This document shows, one piece after another, positions 1 through 5,724 of a stretch of DNA of 16,054 bases. The notes beneath the pieces are model-generated. The model was not told the origin of the DNA. It was given only the letters and a program-made list of their open reading frames with translations, and did not search any database. The translations under genes were made by a program, and so were the position numbers. Each line of letters starts with the position of its first letter. Position 1 is the first letter of the stretch. The DNA is from an uncultured Microcaldota archaeon (lineage in GTDB: Archaea > Micrarchaeota > Micrarchaeia > Anstonellales > Bilamarchaeaceae), in assembly GCA_903920925.1 (NCBI GenBank), contig CAIXOA010000145.1:1-16054 (forward strand), read 5' to 3'.

Positions 1-1
1 A

Positions 2-274
2 AAGGAAGTGGAGGAATCCAAGAATAAGGTTTTGCAGGAGATAAAGGAAAAGAGGGAGGAGCTCCTGGATGAGGAAGACAGGGCGCTGATGGAATTCATA
101 AAGATGAAGAAAAGGGCGACGAGCGGGGAAATCTATTCCGCATTCAGGGGAGTGAGCGAGAGGAGCGTGCGGGAGCACCTTGGGAAACTGGGGAGCATGG
201 GGCTGCTTGAGACCGAATCCATAACCGAAGAAGGGAAGAAGGGTAGGACGCGGGTGTTTAGGGCTAAATTATAG
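2..274 (+). CDS. Winged-helix DNA-binding protein, C-terminal part (possibly Orc1/Cdc6-like), truncated by window edge
   Basis: The reading frame is open to the left edge, so this is probably the C-terminus of a larger protein. A GTG at 8 could start an 88-residue protein, but there is no room to see a ribosome binding site for it. After a charged helix, residues from about 30 form a winged helix-turn-helix: TSGEIYSAF, then the recognition-helix-like SERSVREHLGKLGSMGLL, then a wing ending in KKGRTRVF. The order and the closing GRT-hydrophobic wing resemble the C-terminal winged helix of archaeal Orc1/Cdc6 initiators, which binds origin DNA. The generic alternative is a small MarR/ArsR-like regulator or the tail of another archaeal AAA ATPase. 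The winged helix is well supported; the Orc1/Cdc6 assignment is a guess. It ends 111 bases before the CBS gene. Confidence 0.55.
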   Translation, partial: KEVEESKNKVLQEIKEKREELLDEEDRALMEFIKMKKRATSGEIYSAFRGVSERSVREHLGKLGSMGLLETESITEEGKKGRTRVFRAKL

Positions 275-356
275 TGGTCTTTTAAGTCATCCTGCGTATT
301 TATAAACGGTTCCGCACATAAATACCAATAGAGAGAAATCTCACGCGAAGGCACCC

Positions 357-363
357 ATTTAAA
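357..363 (+). promoter_or_regulatory. TATA box for the CBS-domain gene
   Basis: ATTTAAA preceded by CCC lies about 26 bases upstream of the ATG at 386, the spacing expected for a leaderless archaeal transcript. A second TATA-like element, TTTATAAA, lies at about 299-306 and could drive a longer leader. Apart from these, the 275-385 gap shows only a small GAGA-AA-TCTC palindrome near 333-342. Confidence 0.45.
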
Positions 364-385
364 CCTTTGCGGAAGAAATCAACAC

Positions 386-811
386 ATGGGTTCGGAAATC
401 AAAGTGGGAGATGTAATGTCCAAGAATGTTATATCCGTGACCAGGGACGCCAGCATTGTAGAAGTCGCGAAATTGATGGAAAAGTACAATGTGGGCTCCA
501 TAGTGGTTGCGGACAAGAAAAAGGCCGAAGGAATAATCACCGAACGGGATATTGTGAGGAAACTCATAGGGAAAGGGAAGGACGCGGCCAAGGCGAAGGC
601 CTCGGACGCGATGAGCTCCCCCCTTAAAGTGATAACGGCCGAGGCAAGCCTCGAGACCGCCGCGAGGGCGATGCGGGAATACAGGATAAAGAGGCTTCCC
701 GTAATCAACGAGAAAAATGAGCTCATAGGGCTCGTAAGCGAGGGGGACGTCATGAGGATATTCCCCTCCATCGTGGACCTGCTCGAGGAGCGGGCCGAAG
801 TTGGACAATAA
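386..811 (+). CDS. Tandem CBS-domain protein
   Basis: The 141-residue protein consists of two CBS domains and little else. CBS1 runs from VGDVMSKNVISV (residues 7-18) to GIITERDIVRKL (49-60). CBS2 runs from ASDAMSSPLKVI (72-83) to GLVSEGDVMRIF (115-125). Paired CBS motifs form a Bateman module that usually binds adenine nucleotides or SAM and regulates a partner. The two (T/S)E(R/G)D segments are where the nucleotide ribose is normally held. No effector domain is attached, so it would act in trans; its partner cannot be told from the window. The start is the ATG at 386, with a TATA-like box about 26 bases upstream and no obvious Shine-Dalgarno sequence, suggesting leaderless translation. Family identification is very secure; the ligand and target are unknown. 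Confidence 0.93.
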   Translation: MGSEIKVGDVMSKNVISVTRDASIVEVAKLMEKYNVGSIVVADKKKAEGIITERDIVRKLIGKGKDAAKAKASDAMSSPLKVITAEASLETAARAMREYRIKRLPVINEKNELIGLVSEGDVMRIFPSIVDLLEERAEVGQ

Positions 812-820
812 AGTTAATGT

Positions 821-879
821 GCTGCGCATAGGATGGCGGCGGGAGCAAAGCAATGACCTGCCTGTCAACAATGCGCAGC
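821..879. repeat. 9-bp perfect inverted repeat with nested stem in an intergenic gap
   Basis: GCTGCGCAT at 821-829 is the exact reverse complement of ATGCGCAGC at 871-879. Inside, GGCGGG (838-843) can pair with CCTGCC (857-862) with one G-U wobble, leaving a symmetric 8 x 8 internal loop and a 13-base hairpin loop. Read on the minus strand, the outer stem is followed directly by ACA, and the inner stem has one A-C mismatch. It occupies most of the otherwise empty 113 bases between the CBS and DUF167 genes. It could be a structured leader, an attenuator or a small RNA; no known family was identified by eye. Confidence 0.4.
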
Positions 880-924
880 TCATTATTCTCCTGCTAATTT
901 TCCGGGGCCCGTGGAAGAGAGGAA

Positions 925-1179
925 ATGTTGCTCGAAGTGAAAGTTGTTCCGAACTCGCGGGAGTTCAGGATTGCAAAGGAAAAAACAGGATGGAAGATAT
1001 TCCTGAGCGAACCTGCGGAGAGGAACAAGGCGAACGCCGAGCTCGTGAAAAGGATGGAAAAAATCACGTGCAGGAGGGTGAGGATCCTGCGCGGAGTGAA
1101 GGGAAGGAAAAAGGTGCTCGAAATTGAAGGCGAAGAAAAGGAAAACCTTGGATTACTCGCAGATGCACAAAGACCGTAA
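925..1179 (+). CDS. DUF167 (UPF0235, YggU-like) protein
   Basis: This 84-residue protein matches the DUF167/UPF0235 pattern: N-terminal VKVVPNS (residues 5-11), the family signature PAERNKANAELVK (about 30-42), then VRILRGVKGRKKVLEIEG. The family is a small alpha/beta fold found in bacteria, archaea and eukaryotes whose biochemical role is not established. The ATG at 925 is preceded by GAGAGG about 3-8 bases upstream. The conserved domain ends at IEG near residue 69; the remaining tail is read through the first 56 bases of the overlapping Toprim gene, so the two are probably translationally coupled. Family assignment is secure, function unknown. Confidence 0.88.
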   Translation: MLLEVKVVPNSREFRIAKEKTGWKIFLSEPAERNKANAELVKRMEKITCRRVRILRGVKGRKKVLEIEGEEKENLGLLADAQRP

Positions 1180-1528
1180 GGAACTGCAGAGGCTGCTCGA
1201 AGAGCTGGGCGGCTGCGTAGTCATGGTCGAGGGCAAGAAGGACGCGGAGGCCCTCCAGAGGTACGCGGAAGGAGTGATTGAAGTGTCCGGGAGGACGCGC
1301 AATGCCTGTGAGAAGGCCGCGCGCAGCGGAGCCACGGAAGTGGCGGTGCTCACGGACCTGGACGAGAGGGGAAACCAGCTCGCTACCGAGCTTATCTCCG
1401 AGCTGCGCTCCTGCGGAGTGAAGCCGAACACCTTCCTTAGGAGAAAGATTGCGAGGGTGCTGGGGATTTCCCAGATGGAGAATTTCGAGCGGAGATTCAA
1501 GGAAAGATTGGGTGAGACAAAACTATAG
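1124..1528 (+). CDS. Small Toprim-domain protein (UPF0292-like, RNase M5/primase-like)
   Basis: A single compact Toprim domain: the catalytic-Glu strand CVVMVEGKKD (E37, counting from the TTG at 1124) and the metal-binding strand VAVLTDLDERGNQ (D78 and D80), the Glu plus DxD arrangement of topoisomerases, DnaG primases and RNase M5. The length (134 residues) and lone domain match the archaeal UPF0292 'small primase-like' family, whose substrate is not established. The start is uncertain. The TTG at 1124 has AGGTG about 8 bases upstream; the TTG at 1148 and ATG at 1163 are alternatives, all before the Toprim core. The gene overlaps DUF167 by 56 bases (with the first start), and its TAG lies immediately before dnaG, overlapping that gene's ribosome binding site. 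Nuclease or RNA-processing activity is an inference from the fold. Confidence 0.85.
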   Translation: MKAKKRKTLDYSQMHKDRKELQRLLEELGGCVVMVEGKKDAEALQRYAEGVIEVSGRTRNACEKAARSGATEVAVLTDLDERGNQLATELISELRSCGVKPNTFLRRKIARVLGISQMENFERRFKERLGETKL

Positions 1529-1537
1529 GTGAGACAT

Positions 1538-3001
1538 ATGGCAAAGACGTACATTGACACTGTAAAATACATAATTTACGCTGATACTGAAGTGGACGGG
1601 ATGGTGGACAAGCCCGACGTGGTAGGGGCAATCTTCGGGCAGACGGAAGGCCTGCTCGGTGAAGAATTGGACCTGAGGGACCTCCAGAAGAACGGGAGGA
1701 TAGGACGAATAGAAGTGGACATGAGCCCTAGGGGCGGGAGGACCATGGGGCAGATAAAGATTCCCAGTTCGCTGGACATGGTGGAGACCTGCATCATAGC
1801 CGCGGCGGTGGAGACCGTGGAGAGGGTCGGGCCCTGTGAAGCCCGGATAAAGGTGAACAAGGTAGAGGACACCCGCAGCATAAAACGGGAGAGGCTGGTG
1901 GAGAGGTCCAAGGCGATTTTGCGCAATCTGATACATACGGAATTGCCGGAGAGCCAGGAAATCTCCGAAATGGTGCGCGAGGAAGTAAAGGCTGCGGAAA
2001 TTAATGAATGGGGGCCGGACAAGCTTTCCTGCGGGCCGCACATAGAGAGGAACGAATCCATAATCATCGTGGAGGGAAGGGCGGATGTTGTGAACCTCCT
2101 CAAGAAGGACCTGCCCAACGTGATTGCGGTGGGAGGGGCGAAGGTGCCCCAGAGCCTCCTGAAGCTTTCGAGGGAAAGGGAGTCCACTGCGTTCCTGGAC
2201 GGGGACCGCGGCGGGGACATAATCCTGCGCGAGCTCGTTAACGGCGGGATAGACATAGACTTCGTGGCGAGGGCGCCCACCGGAAAGGAGGTGGAGGAGC
2301 TAACGCGCAAGGAAGTGATGAAGTGCCTCAAGAACAAGGTGCCGTTCGAGCAGGAGAAGGAGGCGACGAGAGCCGTGGTGAGGGACAAGATCACCCCCTA
2401 CCAGTCACATGAAGACAGGAAGAAGATCGCGATAAGGAAGGCGGAACTCGAGGCGCAGTATGCGCGCGAGCGCGAATCCCCATCCATAAGGGAGATAGAG
2501 AGGGAAGTGGAGGCGGAGGTGAAGCCGGTTGTGCGCCCCGTTGTTCCGCATTTTTCTCCGGTGAATCCGGTGGAGAGCGCGCCCAGGGTTGCGGAAATTA
2601 GGGAGATTGCGGCCGAGCCGCAGAAGACTCTTGGTGAGGAGCCGAGGCTGCTAAGGGAAATTTCAGAGCTGGAAGCGGAGCCTGCGGCCGAGCCTGCCCA
2701 ATCCTCAGGAAAGAAGGTGACGAAGGAGGAGCTGAGCGAGGAGCTCAAGGAGCTGAAGGGGACCATGAAGGCGAGGTTCTACACCGAGGATTACGGGCTC
2801 ATAAAGGAAATGCCGGTCCGCGAAGTGATAAAGAGCCTTGAGGAGACGCAGGGGATACACGCGATAGTGTTTGACGGCATTATTACCCAAAGGCTGGTGG
2901 ACCTTGCGGAAAACAAGGGCGCGAAAATCCTTGTGGGCGAGAGGCTCGGGAACGTGAACAAGAAACCCGAGAAGATCGAGCTCATCACCAGGAGCAAGTG
3001 A
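1538..3001 (+). CDS. dnaG: Archaeal DnaG-type primase / exosome-associated Toprim protein
   Basis: The archaeal DnaG N-terminal domain (MAKTYIDTVKYII and the following 150 residues) precedes a Toprim domain with IIIVEGRADVVNLL (catalytic E179) and TAFLDGDRGGDI (D221 and D223). After about residue 310 comes a Glu/Pro/Ala/Val-rich, probably disordered linker to about 405. A conserved C-terminal domain follows (from ELSEELKEL to VGERLGNVN). Archaeal DnaG synthesises RNA primers and is also a stable subunit of the archaeal RNA exosome, binding poly(A)-rich RNA; which role dominates here cannot be seen. The protein is 487 residues, a little longer than many homologues because of the linker. The ATG at 1538 is preferred over the in-frame GTG at 1529 because GGTGAG (1529-1534) is a good ribosome binding site for it. 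It abuts the Toprim gene and is 10 bases from mtaB. Confidence 0.96.
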   Translation: MAKTYIDTVKYIIYADTEVDGMVDKPDVVGAIFGQTEGLLGEELDLRDLQKNGRIGRIEVDMSPRGGRTMGQIKIPSSLDMVETCIIAAAVETVERVGPCEARIKVNKVEDTRSIKRERLVERSKAILRNLIHTELPESQEISEMVREEVKAAEINEWGPDKLSCGPHIERNESIIIVEGRADVVNLLKKDLPNVIAVGGAKVPQSLLKLSRERESTAFLDGDRGGDIILRELVNGGIDIDFVARAPTGKEVEELTRKEVMKCLKNKVPFEQEKEATRAVVRDKITPYQSHEDRKKIAIRKAELEAQYARERESPSIREIEREVEAEVKPVVRPVVPHFSPVNPVESAPRVAEIREIAAEPQKTLGEEPRLLREISELEAEPAAEPAQSSGKKVTKEELSEELKELKGTMKARFYTEDYGLIKEMPVREVIKSLEETQGIHAIVFDGIITQRLVDLAENKGAKILVGERLGNVNKKPEKIELITRSK

Positions 3002-3011
3002 AGGCAGGCCC

Positions 3012-4298
3012 ATGAGAGTTTACCTGGAGACTTACGGATGCACCCTCAACCAGGCTGATTCCGACATAATGGGGGGCATCCTGAAGCATGCGGGCTTCAG
3101 GCTGGTGAAAAGGCCGGCTGATGCCGATGTGGTTGTGCTCAACACCTGCACGGTGAAGGGAAGAACGGAGAACAGGATTATTTCGCGGATTGAGGCATTG
3201 CATGCGCAGAAAAAGAAGATAGTGGTCGCGGGATGCCTCTCCATAAACGAGAAGAGGGTCAGGAACGCCTGCCCGGAGGCGGTGCTAGTGCATCCCGGGG
3301 CGGTTTCCTTCATTGCCGAGGCGGTGGGAAGGGCCGCTGAGGGGAAGGCCGGGGACTTTAAGGAGAGGGCGGCGAAAGAGGGGCTGCCGAGAATATTTAC
3401 GAAGCCGATTTTGCGTGTTCCCATACAGGAGGGGTGCGTGGGGAACTGCTATTTTTGCCAGACCAAGCTCGCACGGCCCTACCTGATGAGCTATAGCGCA
3501 AAATGGATACGGAGCTGGATTGAGGAAGGGGTGAAGAAGGGCGCGAAGGAAATCCAGCTCACGGGAATGGATTCCGGGGCTTATGGATTGGATTTGGGCA
3601 CGGATTTGGTCGCATTATTGGATGAAGTAAGGAAAATAGATGGAGACTTCAGGATGCGCCTGGGGATGATAAATCCGGGGCATGCGAAGAAGATGCTTCC
3701 GAAGCTCCTGGATATTTTTGAGGACAAGCGGCTCTACAAGTTCTTCCATCTGCCGGTGCAGACCGGAAGCGAAAAGGTGCGCGGGGAGATGAACAGGGCG
3801 CACTCGGTCGCGGATTTCAAAAAGGTGGTGAAGGCGATACGGAAGAGATTTCCGGATGCGTGCATCTCCACGGACATAATTGTGGGGTACCCCACAGAAA
3901 CAGAGAAGGATTTTGGGAAGACGCTCAAACTGATGAAGGAAGTGAAGCCGGACATAGTGAATGTTTCCAAATTCGCGTCCCGTAGGGGCACAAAGGCCGC
4001 GGAGATGAGGGAAATCCCCACGGAGGAGGTGAAGAGGAGGAGCACGGAGCTAGCGGGACTGGTGCGAAGGATTGGGGCGGAGAAGAACAGAAAGTTTGAA
4101 GGGAAAAGGATGGACGTGCTGATTACGGAAAAGGGAAAAGGAGCATCCGGAAACCGGGGACCGGAAACGGGAAACTGGAAGGGACGGGCGGGGAATTACA
4201 AGCAGGTTTGCATTTCGGGGAAGGCGAAGCTTGGTGACAAAGTAAAAGTAAGAATAATTGGCTCTAATTTTGGCTCATTGTTCGGAAAGAGAATCTAG
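3012..4298 (+). CDS. mtaB: tRNA t6A37 methylthiotransferase (e-MtaB / CDKAL1 type)
   Basis: A radical-SAM methylthiotransferase of 428 residues that would convert t6A37 to ms2t6A37 in ANN-decoding tRNAs. The N-terminal UPF0004 domain supplies three cluster cysteines in YGCTLNQAD (C10), NTCTVKG (C46) and VAGCL (C75). The radical-SAM motif is GCVGNCYFC (C142, C146, C149). LTGMDSGAYG, HLPVQTGSE and STDIIVGYPTE are typical later motifs of the family. A C-terminal TRAM RNA-binding domain runs from about residue 365, but is interrupted at 380-390 by residues encoded by a 7-base tandem repeat. The ATG at 3012 follows dnaG by 10 bases with only a weak GGCAGG upstream, so translation is probably coupled. 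Its TAG overlaps the end of the convergent pilin-like gene. The e-MtaB assignment over MiaB/RimO rests on the YGCTLNQAD and TRAM sequence patterns. Confidence 0.94.
   Translation: MRVYLETYGCTLNQADSDIMGGILKHAGFRLVKRPADADVVVLNTCTVKGRTENRIISRIEALHAQKKKIVVAGCLSINEKRVRNACPEAVLVHPGAVSFIAEAVGRAAEGKAGDFKERAAKEGLPRIFTKPILRVPIQEGCVGNCYFCQTKLARPYLMSYSAKWIRSWIEEGVKKGAKEIQLTGMDSGAYGLDLGTDLVALLDEVRKIDGDFRMRLGMINPGHAKKMLPKLLDIFEDKRLYKFFHLPVQTGSEKVRGEMNRAHSVADFKKVVKAIRKRFPDACISTDIIVGYPTETEKDFGKTLKLMKEVKPDIVNVSKFASRRGTKAAEMREIPTEEVKRRSTELAGLVRRIGAEKNRKFEGKRMDVLITEKGKGASGNRGPETGNWKGRAGNYKQVCISGKAKLGDKVKVRIIGSNFGSLFGKRI
4147..4181 (+). repeat. Tandem 7-base repeat array within mtaB
   Basis: Five consecutive heptamers: CCGGAAA, CCGGGGA, CCGGAAA, CGGGAAA, CTGGAAG. 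Diverged units (GGACGGG, CGGGGAA) continue to about 4195. Translated, it gives GNRGPETGNWK (residues 380-390), a stretch atypical of TRAM domains. A closely similar array is at 11902-11929, sharing 18 of 20 bases over 4161-4180 and 11902-11921. Confidence 0.8.
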
Positions 4299-4783
4299 GT
4301 GAGCTTCGGCTCGTAGACGTATATGTCCACAAATCCCAGGGTCGTGTTGCCATCGGAATCCATGTATGAAGCGGTCCTGCGGAAGCGGTAGACATTGTCT
4401 GAATTGAAGGTTGTTTCGCCCCACCTGCACACCTCGTCAATCCCGCCTTTGGAATCCACCGTGTTGAAGGAGATGGAAACCCCGTAGCCTGAGCCGAATG
4501 CCTGCTGGGGAGTGTTTCCTTCCTCCCACTGGCATCCGTGCCCCTCGCCGATTTTCGTGTAATTTATGTGCGCATCCCTCCAGTCCATGGAAAGCCCGGG
4601 GTCAACTGGGGTGAAAATCATCTCGGAAATCCTGAACGCCTCCTTTGCAAGGGATTCGTGGCGCTGGTCCAGCGTTCCAGAAATCCCATACCAGTAGGAA
4701 AAGAGGGCCATGGCGGTAAGTATGAAGATTACGCCCCCGATTATCGCATCAAAGCTGAAATACTGCCCCTTCAAGCTAACCAC
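4295..4783 (-). CDS. Pilin-like membrane protein (FSFD-type N-terminus), last gene of pilin operon
   Basis: A 162-residue protein with a short charged leader (MVSLKGQ), a hydrophobic helix (FDAIIGGVIFILTAMALF, about residues 11-28) and an extracytoplasmic domain. The KGQ followed by a hydrophobic helix is the layout of a class III (prepilin peptidase) signal. However, the acidic residue sits in FSFDA, one position later than the Glu at +5 of classical pilins. Two N-glycosylation sequons (NYT and NTT) and two cysteines lie in the outer domain. The start is a GTG, overlapping the previous gene by 8 bases, with GGGTG 7 bases upstream as ribosome binding site. The 3' end overlaps the mtaB stop by 4 bases, tail to tail. 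Membrane topology is well supported; its exact place in a pilus or secretion pseudopilus is inferred from context. Confidence 0.8.
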   Translation of the reverse strand: MVSLKGQYFSFDAIIGGVIFILTAMALFSYWYGISGTLDQRHESLAKEAFRISEMIFTPVDPGLSMDWRDAHINYTKIGEGHGCQWEEGNTPQQAFGSGYGVSISFNTVDSKGGIDEVCRWGETTFNSDNVYRFRRTASYMDSDGNTTLGFVDIYVYEPKLT

Positions 4784-5279
4784 CGCAATGCACCCTTATG
4801 ACTATGTTCCCATCTTTCACGCCCTCGTTGGAAAGCAGGATGTGCCCGTTCGCCTTATCCACGCTTATGCTCGTTCCGCCGGCTGCCGGATTGAAGCAAT
4901 CCTCGCCCGCCGCCGGCTCGTACTGCGCGAGGGGGATGGGATAAAGATACACATACTCGGAGGAGGTTCCGTTCCAGACTGTTTTAACGTTGGAATTCCT
5001 CCCAACGGTCATGTAAACCAGGTCAAAGGGCTTGCCGTCTATGCTCTTGTCGAAATAAAAGTCATAGGTGAAGCCGGGCCCGCCCCGGTACGCAACGATG
5101 GCCGCATACTGGAACTTGTATCCGAACTCCTTGAACATCTGGGACTCGCGGATTGCGACCTCGCTCCTCTGCGTGAAGTATGTGAGCGTGTAGGCCGAGA
5201 CGGCGATGAGCAGGAATACCCCTGCGTACACGAGGAATTCAAGCGCCACCTGCCCCTTCTTAGTGTACATAACCAACAT
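4776..5279 (-). CDS. Pilin-like protein with canonical class III signal peptide (KKGQVALEF)
   Basis: The N-terminus TKKGQVALEFLVYAGVFLL is a textbook archaeal prepilin signal. Basic residues and Gly precede the cleavage site, Gln is at +1, Glu at +5, and a hydrophobic helix of about 20 residues follows. The mature protein would be about 158 residues with a mainly beta C-terminal domain. That domain contains one sequon (NGT) and two cysteines (one near residue 131, one in the final HCGG). Such subunits are cleaved by a PibD/FlaK-type peptidase and assembled through their N-terminal helices. Two starts are possible: ATG 5279, or ATG 5270 (MYTKKGQ), which better fits the short leader. It overlaps the preceding gene by 20 bases, with GGTG in the overlap. 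The pilin-like class is secure, the filament type is not. Confidence 0.87.
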   Translation of the reverse strand: MLVMYTKKGQVALEFLVYAGVFLLIAVSAYTLTYFTQRSEVAIRESQMFKEFGYKFQYAAIVAYRGGPGFTYDFYFDKSIDGKPFDLVYMTVGRNSNVKTVWNGTSSEYVYLYPIPLAQYEPAAGEDCFNPAAGGTSISVDKANGHILLSNEGVKDGNIVIRVHCGG

Positions 5280-5724
5280 TCACCACTGCATTGCGTTCCT
5301 GGTCCTCGCCGACAGAGAAAGTCACCGGCATGAGGCCCCTCCGGTTCTCTATTTTGGTCTGTAGCGTCGCGTCGGAAACGTTCCCGAAAAACGGATAGGT
5401 TATCTGGGTCGTGCCCGAACGGGTCTCGAGCGAAATTATGACCTCGTTGCTTGAGAAGGTGACGCTCTGCGTGTTGGAGGGAAGGTTTACGAGCGCAACC
5501 TTGGTCGCCCCCTTGCCCTCGATATAGACTTCGTTGATGGAATCCGCCATGAGGCGGGCTGCCGAGGCGGCCTGTATCTGTGAAAGGCCCTCGAACCTAA
5601 CCTGGGCGCCCACCAGGAGGAGCATAAGGAGCGGGAAAAGCAGCAGGAGCACTATGCCGACGGTCGCAAGCATCTCGATTGACGCCTGGCCCTTACGGGT
5701 TTTCACAGCTTGCCCTTCCATCAT
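5260..5724 (-). CDS. Pilin-like protein with canonical class III signal peptide (RKGQASIEM)
   Basis: The N-terminal TRKGQASIEMLATVGIVLLL carries the prepilin peptidase site RKG/Q with Glu at +5, followed by a long hydrophobic segment to about residue 38. The remaining 115 residues have alternating beta-type sequence and one sequon (NVS), with no cysteines. The 154-residue length suits a small pilin or minor pilin. The start is one of two adjacent ATGs (5724 or 5721), with GGTG just upstream. The first 32 bases overlap the end of the 551-residue protein gene, so translation is probably coupled. Together with the next gene it is one of the two members of the operon with fully classical pilin signals. 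Confidence 0.87.
   Translation of the reverse strand: MMEGQAVKTRKGQASIEMLATVGIVLLLLFPLLMLLLVGAQVRFEGLSQIQAASAARLMADSINEVYIEGKGATKVALVNLPSNTQSVTFSSNEVIISLETRSGTTQITYPFFGNVSDATLQTKIENRRGLMPVTFSVGEDQERNAVVNVGYVH

Noticed and set aside
801..1127. Plus-strand frame overlapping the CBS end and DUF167
   Set aside because: Its latter half is the out-of-frame shadow of DUF167 and the first part has no protein-like composition; the gap is better described as an inverted repeat.
4147..4181. Repeat array as CRISPR or mobile-element end
   Set aside because: Unit of 7 bases, no spacers, no flanking duplications and no cas or transposase genes in the window.
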